A model generated the notes under the pieces. The model did no database searches and was not told the origin of the DNA. It saw only the letters and a list, made by a program, of their open reading frames with translations. Made by a program: the position numbers and the translations under genes. A DNA stretch of 64,000 nucleotides from Enterococcus pallens ATCC BAA-351 (GTDB taxonomy: Bacteria > Bacillota > Bacilli > Lactobacillales > Enterococcaceae): NCBI RefSeq assembly GCF_000407485.1, contig NZ_ASWD01000006.1, positions 186,001 through 250,000 on the forward strand, given 5' to 3'. Positions 34,269-42,515 of this stretch are shown here, piece after piece. Every line of letters starts with the position of its first letter. The stretch's first letter is position 1.

Positions 34269-34413
34269 TTTTGTCAGAATTGACCCGTTTTTAATCAGAA
34301 TCATCGCTTTTCTATAGTTTTCAAAGTTATTAACCTACAAAAGCGGGATATATCTTTCGTTTTTAAACTGGAATGTTAACGGAAAGTTTATTCTATAGAA
34401 AAGTTTAACAATT

Positions 34414-34469
34414 TATCGTTTTGCATTATAGAAATATCGTTTTACATAAAAAGTTTTATGTTTTATAAT
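34414..34469 (+). promoter_or_regulatory. Promoter of the DUF2975 operon with 21-base-period direct repeats
   Basis: -35 TTTACA (34441-34446), a 17-base spacer and -10 TATAAT (34464-34469). TATCGTTTTGCAT (34414-34426) and TATCGTTTTACAT (34435-34447) repeat with a 21-base period, and the second copy covers the -35 box. The two sites are on the same face of the helix, as expected for a regulator that binds as a dimer or pair. Confidence 0.6.
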
Positions 34470-34491
34470 ATGGTAAAGGGGATGTTTAAAA

Positions 34492-35037
34492 ATGAACAAG
34501 AATTCTACAGCTGTTGTTGGTTTGTTAAGTCTTTTTACGTTGATGGTTCAAGCAACTCTCATTTTATGTTTCTTGATCCTTCTTTTGGCACTAGTTTCTT
34601 TTGCAGATAACCGTCAAGAATTTATTCAGATTGTTTTAAAATCCGTTGACCTCAGCCATAGCTCATTAAACGGGAGTACTTATACTGCTGCCGTAATCAT
34701 TTTGGGATCAATAAGCGGCCTATTCATGTTCCTTTACCTTAACTGCATTCGTCACCTACTGCAAAACATCAACGAAAAGTTCTATTTTGAAGAGAAGAAT
34801 CTTAAGCTGGTTAAACATACATTGATCTTTTTCACCCTGTATACTCTAACGAATTCCAGTGGAGTCTTTGTCGATCAATTATTTCAGGTTGTTCAGATCC
34901 CCCGCGCTTATTATTTAGAGTCTCTTAACTGGTTGCAAATAGTCGATAGCTTAATAACTATTATGGGAATCTATGTCATCTATACTGTGTTCAAGCAAGG
35001 CATCCTGCTGAAAAGAGAGAATCAATCGATAATTTAA
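34492..35037 (+). CDS. DUF2975 membrane protein (first of two paralogs)
   Basis: A 181-residue protein with four hydrophobic segments (about 10-38, 58-80, 104-122 and 145-168). It shows the DUF2975 pattern, with L-N-C-I-R-H-L-L-Q-N-I-N-E-K-F-Y-F-E near 80 and F-K-Q-G-I-L-L-K at the C-terminus. The next gene is a clear paralog with the same motif. DUF2975 proteins are often encoded with a small Cro-like regulator, as here. Their role is unknown. The start ATG 34492 follows AAAGGGGATG. Confidence 0.85.
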   Translation: MNKNSTAVVGLLSLFTLMVQATLILCFLILLLALVSFADNRQEFIQIVLKSVDLSHSSLNGSTYTAAVIILGSISGLFMFLYLNCIRHLLQNINEKFYFEEKNLKLVKHTLIFFTLYTLTNSSGVFVDQLFQVVQIPRAYYLESLNWLQIVDSLITIMGIYVIYTVFKQGILLKRENQSII

Positions 35038-35063
35038 GTCGGCATGGCGAGGAGGAATGGAAC

Positions 35064-35597
35064 ATGAAAAAATATGAACGATTCATTTTAGGCTTATTGG
35101 CCTTTGTCTGCTTAATCCTGCAGGTTACTTTTGGAATCAGTTTGGCAATTATGTTTATTAACGCCTTGTTCTCCGGTTCCCGTCAAGAGTTATCTCAAGT
35201 CTTACTATCCTCTATGGAAATCACTCATAGCCCGTTGTCTTCTACCTTCATCATTTTCTACGTAGTAGTCTTTAGTGTTGTTAGTGTCATTCTAATGATT
35301 AGTTACCTAAATTGCATTCGCAACCTGCTGCAAAACATCAACGAAGATATCTATTTTGAAGAACGCAATCTTAACCTCATCAAAAAGACCTTCATTTACT
35401 ATGGCGCAGCAACCTTGTTAGATATCTCGGGATCCATAATCAACAATCTCTACCATATAAATCTGCTTAACCAAGGGCCGTCAAACAATATCTTTTATCT
35501 ACCTAAAGGTGCCTTAATGGTGCTAGGAATTTATGTAATTTATATGGTATTCAAACAGGGGATCCGTCTAAAAAAAGAAAGCGATGCTTTTGTATAA
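35064..35597 (+). CDS. DUF2975 membrane protein (second of two paralogs)
   Basis: A 177-residue protein with the same four-helix layout and the motif L-N-C-I-R-N-L-L-Q-N-I-N-E-D-I-Y-F-E near 80, shared almost word for word with the first copy. Tandem duplication followed by divergence of the outer loops is evident. It lies 26 bases downstream of the first copy and 20 bases before the regulator gene. A heteromeric complex of the two is possible but not shown. Confidence 0.85.
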   Translation: MKKYERFILGLLAFVCLILQVTFGISLAIMFINALFSGSRQELSQVLLSSMEITHSPLSSTFIIFYVVVFSVVSVILMISYLNCIRNLLQNINEDIYFEERNLNLIKKTFIYYGAATLLDISGSIINNLYHINLLNQGPSNNIFYLPKGALMVLGIYVIYMVFKQGIRLKKESDAFV

Positions 35598-35617
35598 ACG
35601 AAAGGGGGAGATTGCCA

Positions 35618-35824
35618 GTGATAAAAATAAATTTAGACCGAGTGATGCTCGATCGAAAAATGTCTTCCAATGAATTAGCCAAAAAAATCGGCATCGCCCC
35701 AGCAAACCTGTCTATTCTGAAAACCGGCAAAGCCAAAGGAATTCGTTTTAATACATTGGAGAAAATCTGTACGGTACTTGAGTGCCAGCCTGGGGATATT
35801 TTGGAGTTTGTGGAGGAGGAGTGA
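35618..35824 (+). CDS. Cro/C1-type small transcriptional regulator (YozG-like)
   Basis: A 68-residue protein that is almost entirely one helix-turn-helix domain: M-S-S-N-E-L-A-K-K-I-G-I-A-P-A-N-L-S-I-L-K-T-G near 13-35, ending C-Q-P-G-D-I-L-E. The start is GTG 35618, eight bases after AAAGGGGGAG; a TTG two codons earlier is too close to that site. It is the third gene of the DUF2975 operon and could bind the repeats at 34414-34447. Confidence 0.88.
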   Translation: MIKINLDRVMLDRKMSSNELAKKIGIAPANLSILKTGKAKGIRFNTLEKICTVLECQPGDILEFVEEE

Positions 35825-35845
35825 AAGAAAATCTGAGTAATACAA

Positions 35846-35881
35846 AAAAGACTAGAGAAAAACAATCTCTAGTCTTTTTTA
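35846..35881 (+). terminator. Terminator of the DUF2975 operon
   Basis: AAAGACTAGAGA and TCTCTAGTCTTT form a stem with a short A-rich loop, followed by T6. The A tract on the other side lets it also end the minus-strand peptide gene at 35948. Confidence 0.75.
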
Positions 35882-35947
35882 AGTTCATTCAATTACTAGA
35901 TAAATACTCAGCTAAAAGCTATATCCGTATTTACAGATTAGCAATTA

Positions 35948-36190
35948 TCACATATAGTAACCAATATATACTTTATCTTTTGCAATGTACTCATAGTATA
36001 CTCTAGTCATACCATTAAATTTTTGAGGTGGTACATAGGAAAATCTATAAGTGTATACAGCTCTTGGAGATATCTGGTTATTTTGGACAACTGGAATATC
36101 ATCATAAGAACTTTGACTAGCAGCTTCACTCATTGCTGGAAAAACTGTTAAGGTGATTAAACCTATTAATACGAATACCATTTTTTTCAT
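35948..36190 (-). CDS. Small secreted tyrosine-rich peptide
   Basis: An 80-residue protein with a classic signal peptide: MKKM, a hydrophobic core (about 5-19) and an A-x-A-like site near S-E-A-A (about 20-24). The mature part, about 56 residues, has ten Tyr, several Pro and no Cys. ATG 36190 follows AGGAGG. It faces the AgrC-like kinase gene, and its promoter carries a 21-base-period direct repeat. I do not recognise the family. It may be a bacteriocin, a surface factor or a signal; none is proved. Confidence 0.75.
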   Translation of the reverse strand: MKKMVFVLIGLITLTVFPAMSEAASQSSYDDIPVVQNNQISPRAVYTYRFSYVPPQKFNGMTRVYYEYIAKDKVYIGYYM

Positions 36191-36228
36191 TCTATCGCCT
36201 CCTAGATACTATTTTATTGAATAATGCA

Positions 36229-36280
36229 ACTATAACACACCGATTCATCATAATCGACCAAAAATCAATCATAATCGACC
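36229..36280 (-). promoter_or_regulatory. LytTR-type direct-repeat promoter of the secreted peptide
   Basis: On the minus strand GGTCGATTATGA occurs twice (36269-36280 and 36248-36259), with a period of exactly 21 bases, and -10 TATAGT lies at 36229-36234. The nearer repeat covers the -35 position, and no good -35 box is present. This is the layout of promoters activated by LytTR response regulators. The adjacent RR gene (37586) is the natural candidate; the repeats may also affect the kinase gene on the plus strand. Confidence 0.6.
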
Positions 36281-36300
36281 TCAAGAAAGGATGTTTTTCG

Positions 36301-37572
36301 TTGATTGGACATTTAATACTACTGTTAGGATCTTTACCCCTAATAATTTCTACGTATATTTTTAAATCAAAAGAATCACGGATAAGTATTGACCTTTTAG
36401 TTACATTAGTTCTAATTGTTCTTATACGAATCTTTCCACCCTTTTCTAGTGAGACTCTAAAAGTTGTTTTGTTGTTCTTTATACTATTTTTTTCATTTTA
36501 TTATTCTGAACGAAAACCATTACTTTCCGGAATATATAGTTCTTTACTATTTGTAAATGAGACAGTAACTGTATTTCTCTTGAATCAATTTTATCCTATT
36601 GATCCAACCTCATTAATATTTACAATGTCTATGAATTTCATTATTTCCATCATAATTGCGGGTGGATTATCTGTAGCTGAAAAGAAGCTACTACAAATTG
36701 TACAACAAAAGTCTTTTATTTTTAGTATTGTTGCATTATTGATCAGTCTTTTCTCTTTTTTTCATGTAATTAAAGATAAGTACTTAGTAGAAATGTCTAT
36801 ACCAGATAATAATCAAAGTATTGTATTTGAATTGCTCTCAGATGTTATATTGGCCCTGTTCCTCTTCTTAGCTGTTGTTGTAATAATGGCCCAACGCAGC
36901 GAATCGATGCGGCTGGAAGCGGAAAGTAAAAAAGCGATCTTTGAAAATCAGCTTGCTTATCTGAAGACCATTGAAAAGAATGCGGAAGAGGTTCGTAAGT
37001 TCAAGCACGATTATCAAAACATTCTGTTGAGTATGGATACCTATTTCCAAGAGGATAAGTTTGATGAGCTGAAAAACTATTATTATACTCAAATTAAGAA
37101 TAGTTCGGAAAGTCTTAATAGCACCAATACACAGCTTAGCAAGCTGACAAAAATTCAGAATATGGCATTGCGTAGTATTTTTTATGTAAAATTGAGTATA
37201 ATTGAAAGTGAAAAAGTAAATCTGATCCTAGAGGTCGACAAGAATTTCTATGTAGAAGAAAAGGATGAGATTCCGTTGGTTCGTGCTTTGGGAATCATTT
37301 TAGATAATGCCGTTGATGCACTTGGCGAGCTTGACCATGGTGAATTACAAATTGCAGTATTTGAGAATGATGGCAGTAATGTGGTTATCGTTAAGAATAG
37401 CTGCCCTGAAGATTTGCCGCCGTTGTACCAGCTTGAGGAAAAAGGCTACTCAACGAAGGGGCCAAATCGGGGGATCGGGTTAAGCAACTTGCAGGAGATC
37501 ATGGAGGAATCCGACTTCTTGTTGGAAACTGAAATTGTTGATCATTACTTTATTCAAAAAATTGTTTTTTAA
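36301..37572 (+). CDS. Agr-like sensor histidine kinase (GHKL ATPase)
   Basis: A 423-residue kinase with six to seven N-terminal hydrophobic helices (about 1-200), a coiled-coil, the phospho-acceptor region K-F-K-H-D-Y near 241 and a GHKL ATPase domain (about 330-423: L-D-N-A-V-D-A-L near 339, G-I-G-L-S-N-L near 405). This layout is that of AgrC/FsrC peptide-sensing kinases. The start is TTG 36301 after AAAGGATG; a TTG at 36217 would place the leader over the repeats and has no site. The next gene is its LytTR partner. No agrB or agrD is nearby. Confidence 0.88.
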   Translation: MIGHLILLLGSLPLIISTYIFKSKESRISIDLLVTLVLIVLIRIFPPFSSETLKVVLLFFILFFSFYYSERKPLLSGIYSSLLFVNETVTVFLLNQFYPIDPTSLIFTMSMNFIISIIIAGGLSVAEKKLLQIVQQKSFIFSIVALLISLFSFFHVIKDKYLVEMSIPDNNQSIVFELLSDVILALFLFLAVVVIMAQRSESMRLEAESKKAIFENQLAYLKTIEKNAEEVRKFKHDYQNILLSMDTYFQEDKFDELKNYYYTQIKNSSESLNSTNTQLSKLTKIQNMALRSIFYVKLSIIESEKVNLILEVDKNFYVEEKDEIPLVRALGIILDNAVDALGELDHGELQIAVFENDGSNVVIVKNSCPEDLPPLYQLEEKGYSTKGPNRGIGLSNLQEIMEESDFLLETEIVDHYFIQKIVF

Positions 37573-37585
37573 GGGGGGCGTTACT

Positions 37586-38335
37586 ATGATGAAGGTTTTC
37601 ATTTGCGAAGACGAAGCACCATTAAGAGAATTTTATCACGAATATATCGATAAGCAGATCATGATTAAAGAGTTGGATGCACACATTGCCCTTACGACAG
37701 ACAAACCAACTGATGTTTTAGCTTATCTGAAGGAAAATCCCGATACTACTGGGATTTATTTTCTGGACATCGATTTTGGTAAAAATGAAATGGATGGTAT
37801 TACCTTAGCTAAGAAAATTCGAGAATACGACACGTTAGGAAAAATTGTTTTCATTACCACGCATGATGAAACGGTTCCCTTAATCTTTAAGTACAAGGTT
37901 GAAGCCCTGGATTTCATTATTAAAGACGATCCTGAGCAGCTAATGAAATCCATCACTGATTGCTTGGATTCTATTTTCCTTAAGCAGCAAGTCCAGCCGG
38001 AGAAACGGGAACAAATTTTGATTCGAAACGGCAAAAGTGAACGGTACGTTAATTATAAAGATGTATTGTTTTTCGAAACTACACATAAACCACATGTTCT
38101 TTATATTCATACAAAGAATGGTCGAATTCATTTCTATGGTGCAATCAAAGATATGGTCGATCTAGGCAAAAATTTCGAACGTATTCACAAGTCTTATGTC
38201 GTTAATTTGGATAATGTCCGCTCCCTGGATAAAGAAATGCTGGAGGTCACCATGAACAATGGTCAGCGCTGTGCGGTTTCGCGAAAAAAGATGCGGATCG
38301 TCCGTGATTTTTTGGATAAAAAGCAATTTAGTTAA
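37586..38335 (+). CDS. LytTR-type response regulator (AgrA/ComE-like)
   Basis: A 249-residue regulator with a receiver domain (1-125; E-D-E near 6, phospho-acceptor Asp in F-L-D-I-D-F near 59, Lys in I-I-K-D-D near 112) and a C-terminal LytTR DNA-binding domain (about 145-249; V-L-F-F-E-T near 158, F-E-R-I-H-K-S-Y-V-V-N-L near 212). LytTR domains bind two direct repeats about 21 bases apart, which matches the site at 36248-36280. ATG 37586 is seven bases after GGGGGG. Confidence 0.92.
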   Translation: MMKVFICEDEAPLREFYHEYIDKQIMIKELDAHIALTTDKPTDVLAYLKENPDTTGIYFLDIDFGKNEMDGITLAKKIREYDTLGKIVFITTHDETVPLIFKYKVEALDFIIKDDPEQLMKSITDCLDSIFLKQQVQPEKREQILIRNGKSERYVNYKDVLFFETTHKPHVLYIHTKNGRIHFYGAIKDMVDLGKNFERIHKSYVVNLDNVRSLDKEMLEVTMNNGQRCAVSRKKMRIVRDFLDKKQFS

Positions 38336-38340
38336 TTCAC

Positions 38341-38378
38341 TCAACTGTCTGCCGGTTTCGGCAGGCAGTTTTTTCGTC
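38341..38378 (+). terminator. Terminator of the Agr-like pair
   Basis: AACTGTCTGCC and GGCAGGCAGTT around GGTTTC, followed by T6. Confidence 0.85.
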
Positions 38379-38416
38379 AAAAAAACCACCTAAGCCGCTT
38401 CGCTTAAGTGGTTTTC
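38379..38416 (-). terminator. Terminator of the ula operon
   Basis: AAAACCACTTAAGC and GCTTAGGTGGTTTT pair on the minus strand with a short loop, followed by T3-T7. It lies immediately downstream of ulaF. Confidence 0.8.
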
Positions 38417-38423
38417 CTATCGC

Positions 38424-39137
38424 TTAACCTTGACCATAATAGGCCTTTTCCCCGTGTTTTCTAAAATAATGCTTATCCAGCAAGTATTGTGGAATTGCTT
38501 GGATTCTAGGATTGATCTGCTCATTTTCTTTTGCCATTAAACAAATTTCATCCAAAATCAAGCTGTTCTCCACTGCCTTCATGGGTGAATCGCCCCAAGT
38601 AAATGGCCCATGACCATAAACTAGGACTCCCGGAACTTCTTGGGCCTTCAAATCGCGTTCCTCAAAGGTTTCTACGATTACATGACCTGTATTGATCTCA
38701 TAGGCTTCCTTGACTTCTTGTTCTGTTAACTGCCGAGTACAAGGAATTGTTCCATAAAAGGCATCCGCGTGGGTTGTTCCGTAAGCAGGCAGGTCTCTTC
38801 CTGCCTGGGCCCACATCACCGAATGAGTAGAATGAGTATGAACAATCGCATTTACGTCTTCAAAAGCCTGATACAGCACCACGTGGGTGGGCAGGTCAGA
38901 AGAAGGATTCATACTGTCTGCTTCCAGACTGTTTCCAGCTAAGTCAGTCACTACCATTTGATCTGCCTGCATCTTTTCGTACTTCACACCGCTTGGTTTA
39001 ATGACAATTACGCCAAGATCTCGATTAATTTCACTGACATTTCCCCAGGTCAGCTTCACTAAGCCGTATTGAGGCAGTTCCAGATTCGCTTCAAATACTC
39101 GCTGCTTCATTCCCTGAATGATTTCTTCACGCGACAT
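38424..39137 (-). CDS. ulaF: L-ribulose-5-phosphate 4-epimerase
   Basis: The 237-residue class II aldolase-fold enzyme turns L-ribulose-5-P into D-xylulose-5-P, the last ula step before the pentose-phosphate pathway. Zinc His ligands appear in V-H-T-H-S-T-H-S near 98 and G-H-G-P-F near 174, with T-W-G-N-V near 30 and S-S-D-L-P-T-H near 80. Length and motifs equal UlaF/AraD. It overlaps ulaE by 11 bases and is the last gene of the operon. Confidence 0.94.
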   Translation of the reverse strand: MSREEIIQGMKQRVFEANLELPQYGLVKLTWGNVSEINRDLGVIVIKPSGVKYEKMQADQMVVTDLAGNSLEADSMNPSSDLPTHVVLYQAFEDVNAIVHTHSTHSVMWAQAGRDLPAYGTTHADAFYGTIPCTRQLTEQEVKEAYEINTGHVIVETFEERDLKAQEVPGVLVYGHGPFTWGDSPMKAVENSLILDEICLMAKENEQINPRIQAIPQYLLDKHYFRKHGEKAYYGQG

Positions 39138-39987
39138 CGTATCCCGCCTCTCTTAATTTAGGGTAAAGATAGTTTTTGGCTGCTTCAATTTCCTCTTTAA
39201 AATTCGCGCTTTTTTCGCTCCACATTTCAATCAGGAAGGTGCCATCATACTCCAAACGTTTTAAGTTTTTCAACAGGCCGAGAAAATCTACACAGCCCTC
39301 GCCGAAAGGTACATCTCGGAACTGGCCCGCCGAATCCTCGGTTACTGGATAGGTATCTTTTAAATGAATGGAAGTGATGCAGTCAATGCCTTCCTCCAAT
39401 TCAACTGCGGGATTGTTTTCCGGCCAAGCAGAGAGATTGCCTAAATCGGGATAGACCTGCAAATACGGCGAACGAATCTGCCGTTTGATTTCCAAAAATT
39501 TCCCAATCGAATTCATAAAAGGATCGTCCATAATCTCAATCGAAAGAATGACGCCATAATTAGCGGCCTGCTTGACACTTTCCTTCATGCCTTCAATAAA
39601 CGCTTCCCGGCTGGTCATGGATTTTTCCTCATAATAAACATCATAGCCAGCTACCTGAATAACCTTGATACTCAGCTTATGAGCAAAACGAACAGCTTTA
39701 TCCATTATTTCCTTGGCTTTTTGCTGCTTCTCATGATCTGAGGAGCCAAAGGGAAAACGGCGATGACCGCTTAAGCAAATTGAATTGATTCTCACACCAG
39801 ATTGAAACATGTCCTCTCGCAGCTGTGCAAGCTGTTCATCTGACCAGTCTAGCCGTGCCAGGCGTTCATCGGTTTCGTCAATCGACATTTCGATAAAATC
39901 AAAGCCTAATTCTTTCGCCAAGGCAAACCGTTCCTGCCAGGTGATTCCTTTTGGCAAAGCTTTTTCATAAATTCCGATTTGAGCCAT
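39127..39987 (-). CDS. ulaE: L-ribulose-5-phosphate 3-epimerase
   Basis: The 286-residue TIM-barrel enzyme (xylose-isomerase-like) turns L-xylulose-5-P into L-ribulose-5-P. F-I-E-M-S-I-D near 35, C-L-S-G-H-R near 75 and I-E-I-M-D-D-P near 155 match UlaE/SgaU. The start is ATG 39987 after GGGGGCAG. A longer frame begins at TTG 40002 inside ulaD and is less likely. The start comes two bases after the ulaD stop. Confidence 0.94.
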   Translation of the reverse strand: MAQIGIYEKALPKGITWQERFALAKELGFDFIEMSIDETDERLARLDWSDEQLAQLREDMFQSGVRINSICLSGHRRFPFGSSDHEKQQKAKEIMDKAVRFAHKLSIKVIQVAGYDVYYEEKSMTSREAFIEGMKESVKQAANYGVILSIEIMDDPFMNSIGKFLEIKRQIRSPYLQVYPDLGNLSAWPENNPAVELEEGIDCITSIHLKDTYPVTEDSAGQFRDVPFGEGCVDFLGLLKNLKRLEYDGTFLIEMWSEKSANFKEEIEAAKNYLYPKLREAGYDVA

Positions 39988-39989
39988 GC

Positions 39990-40631
39990 TTACTGCCCCC
40001 AAATACGAGTAATTTCATCCTTAAAGTCTTGTGCTGCCTTCACGGGATCTGGCGCCGCCGTGATTCCGCGACCTGTAATGAAGGTATACACCGGCATCCC
40101 TTCAAACAGCTTCAAGGTGTCAACATCTAAGCCACCAGTCACCGAAACATTGAAGCCCATTTCAATTAGCTTTTGCACTTTGGATAAGTCCTTTTCGCCC
40201 CAAGTTTCTCCAGATAAAAGGGCATCGCGGCTCTGATGATAAATAGCTTGCTTTATACCAATTTCTCGCCAAGCAGCCGCTTGTTCATAAGTCCAATCGC
40301 CATACAGCTCAACCTGCAATTCCTTGACTTCTTTTTGCGCGGCCTGCATCGTCGGAATCGTAGCACAGCAGATAACCGTCATAAAATCAGCACCGGCATC
40401 CGCCACATTTTTAGCCACGGTTCCGCCAGCATCTGCACATTTTGTATCGGCTACTACTGTTTTCTCAGGAAACATGCTGCGAATACAGCTGATTGCTTTG
40501 TGCCCTTCCTGCAGGCAAAGAATCGTCCCTACTTCAATAATATCGACAATTTCTCCTACCTTCATGATATCGGCTAAGGCATGTTCTAAATCATTATGGT
40601 CCAATGCAATTTGCAACTTTGGTTTACTCAT
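39990..40631 (-). CDS. ulaD: 3-keto-L-gulonate-6-phosphate decarboxylase
   Basis: The 213-residue OMP-decarboxylase-family enzyme turns 3-keto-L-gulonate-6-P into L-xylulose-5-P. D-T-K-C-A-D-A-G-G near 62 carries the catalytic Asp-x-Lys-x-x-Asp, E-V-G-T near 34 and T-G-G-L near 167 fit the family, and G-R-G-I-T near 188 is the phosphate-binding loop. The length equals E. coli UlaD (216). It is 12 bases after ulaB. Confidence 0.94.
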   Translation of the reverse strand: MSKPKLQIALDHNDLEHALADIMKVGEIVDIIEVGTILCLQEGHKAISCIRSMFPEKTVVADTKCADAGGTVAKNVADAGADFMTVICCATIPTMQAAQKEVKELQVELYGDWTYEQAAAWREIGIKQAIYHQSRDALLSGETWGEKDLSKVQKLIEMGFNVSVTGGLDVDTLKLFEGMPVYTFITGRGITAAPDPVKAAQDFKDEITRIWGQ

Positions 40632-40643
40632 TCTAAACTCCTC

Positions 40644-40946
40644 TTATTTATCCATTTTTTGATACAATTCTGATTCAGCGAACTTCTCGCTAATTTCTTT
40701 TGGCGACATAACATTTTTAATGCCAATTACGGTAACACCTTTTTTCACCGCTTGATCGAACATGTTTAAGAAGTTGACTGGTGTAAAGACTACATCGTAT
40801 TGTGTCGCTGAACTTTTACCTTCTGAAAGTGCACAATGGTGAATTTTGGTAATTGGCACACTTAATTCCTTCATTGCTTTTTCCACACTCTTCATCATCA
40901 TTAAGCTGGTTCCTGATCCGTTGGCACAAGATACTAAGATTCTCAT
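40644..40946 (-). CDS. ulaB: PTS ascorbate-specific IIB component
   Basis: The 100-residue IIB protein carries phosphate on the Cys in V-S-C-A-N-G-S-G-T-S near 6, which is the UlaB signature. It passes phosphate from UlaC to ascorbate bound by UlaA. The size equals E. coli UlaB (101). It is separated from ulaA by a 70-base gap with a stable hairpin. Confidence 0.94.
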   Translation of the reverse strand: MRILVSCANGSGTSLMMMKSVEKAMKELSVPITKIHHCALSEGKSSATQYDVVFTPVNFLNMFDQAVKKGVTVIGIKNVMSPKEISEKFAESELYQKMDK

Positions 40947-40979
40947 TTTAAAATCCCCCTAGGTTAGTTTTTATTTTAG

Positions 40980-41002
40980 GCGGCTCAGACAAAGCTGAGC
41001 CG
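40980..41002 (-). promoter_or_regulatory. Intercistronic hairpin between ulaA and ulaB
   Basis: CGGCTCAG and CTGAGCCG pair around CTTTGT, and no T tract follows. It probably stabilises or processes the mRNA, setting the ratio of ulaA to the downstream genes; that role is inference. Confidence 0.6.
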
Positions 41003-41016
41003 ACAAGTTTCCTTAA

Positions 41017-42504
41017 TTAGTCATTCAAAAATTTTTCGGCATATTGATCATAGTCTTCAACGATCATGAAGTAGCCTTCTGGATTTTTCCGGTATTGCAG
41101 CTGCGGAATAATCAACAGCCCAATTACGACTACAGCGACACCGATATACCCTAAGAACTTCATGATCACTGCAAACAATGGCCAAGCGGTTGCCCAGTCA
41201 AACATGCCCAGGTATCCGCCGTATTGAGATAAGCCAATCCAGGTAGCAAACAAAGCGGAGCCGCCAATTTGAATAATCCCGGAAATGAACGGGAAGATAC
41301 AGGCTGCTTTAAAGCCGCCACGGTTGTTAGCAAAAACGGCAATTACAGCATTATCAAAGAACAATGGAACGAAGCCGGCAATTACGATTGTTGGTGACTT
41401 GAACAAAATCAATAGTCCAATCATTAAGAACTGACCTAACGCACCGAACAAGAAGCCAATGGTTACCGCATTTGGTGAACCGAAGCCAAATGTTGCGGCC
41501 ACGTCGATCCCTGGAACCGCACCTGGTAAAATCGTATTGGAAATCCCTTGGAAGGACTGAGTCAACTCATCAACGAAGGTCCGTACGCCCAATTGTAAAA
41601 TCGCCAGATAAACCGCGAAATTCAGAGAAGTAGTCATAATATAGAACAAGAAGCTTTGGCCTTCTGCCATAAATTCCGCTTCAACCAAGTAATCCTGACC
41701 AAGTACCACTAAAATAATCCCAAAGAAGAACAGCATCAATAATGAAGTCGCTACCATGTTTTCGTTGAAAATAGATAGGAAGCCTGGCAGCTCGATGTCT
41801 TCCAATTTTTTATCCACATTTTCAGCTTTGTTTTTCTTTTGATCCCGTTTGCGCAGCCATTCAGCCAGCTTTGCAAAGATAAAAATACCAAACATCTGCT
41901 GGTGAGCAATCCCAAAGCCGGCACCTTCTGTCAATTCCTGTGTTACACCAACTGTTAAATTGGAAGCAACTGCCCAGTAGCAGCCTAAAACTAGTCCCAT
42001 GAAAATCAATACTTCTACTCTCCCCAGGTTTGGGAAACAGAACAATAGAATCCAGAAGGCCGTAGCCGCTTGTTGAATCTGCACATTCCCGGTGGTAAAG
42101 ACTGAACGTAATTTGGTATATTTTTGGAAACGAACCAATAAAATATTCATGATAAAAGCAATTAATAGCAAAATCATTACGTCGCCAAAGGTTCGACCAA
42201 AGGTTTCCATTAAGCCTGCATCTACCGCATTTTGACCAAAATAAGGGTCTGTTACCATGGCGTCTAGATTAAACCGTTCCTTCAAACCAACTAGAATCGG
42301 TCGGAAGTTGCCAACCAATCCGCCTGAACCAACTGTCAAAATAAAATACCCAACTGTCGCCTTCAAAAAACCAGCAATACATTCATAAATTGGCCGCTTC
42401 AGCAGCAAATAGCCCAGTAATACAATAAATCCGATCAAGTAGGCTGGCTGCGTCAACACGTTCTCAGCAAAATACGTCCAAATACTTAACAAAAATTCCC
42501 CCAT
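41017..42504 (-). CDS. ulaA: PTS ascorbate-specific IIC component
   Basis: A 495-residue permease with ten to eleven membrane helices, like E. coli UlaA (465). G-G-L-V-G-N-F-R-P near 60, Q-Q-A-A-T-A-F-W near 147 and G-I-A-H-Q-Q-M-F-G near 200 (with A-H-Q) are UlaA signatures, and P-G-I-D-V-A-A-T-F-G-F-G near 335. A Lys-rich loop (about 215-235) and a longer C-terminus explain the extra length. It lies 11 bases after ulaC. Confidence 0.94.
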   Translation of the reverse strand: MGEFLLSIWTYFAENVLTQPAYLIGFIVLLGYLLLKRPIYECIAGFLKATVGYFILTVGSGGLVGNFRPILVGLKERFNLDAMVTDPYFGQNAVDAGLMETFGRTFGDVMILLLIAFIMNILLVRFQKYTKLRSVFTTGNVQIQQAATAFWILLFCFPNLGRVEVLIFMGLVLGCYWAVASNLTVGVTQELTEGAGFGIAHQQMFGIFIFAKLAEWLRKRDQKKNKAENVDKKLEDIELPGFLSIFNENMVATSLLMLFFFGIILVVLGQDYLVEAEFMAEGQSFLFYIMTTSLNFAVYLAILQLGVRTFVDELTQSFQGISNTILPGAVPGIDVAATFGFGSPNAVTIGFLFGALGQFLMIGLLILFKSPTIVIAGFVPLFFDNAVIAVFANNRGGFKAACIFPFISGIIQIGGSALFATWIGLSQYGGYLGMFDWATAWPLFAVIMKFLGYIGVAVVVIGLLIIPQLQYRKNPEGYFMIVEDYDQYAEKFLND

Positions 42505-42515
42505 TATTTCTCCTC

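Noticed and set aside
36217-36300. Longer start (TTG 36217) for the Agr-like kinase
   Set aside because: It would code through the direct repeats and has no ribosome site, while TTG 36301 has AAAGGATG in front.
35840-38340. agrB/agrD-type signal genes near the Agr-like kinase
   Set aside because: No AgrB-like protease or cyclic-peptide precursor was found on either strand; the only candidate signal is the 80-residue secreted peptide.
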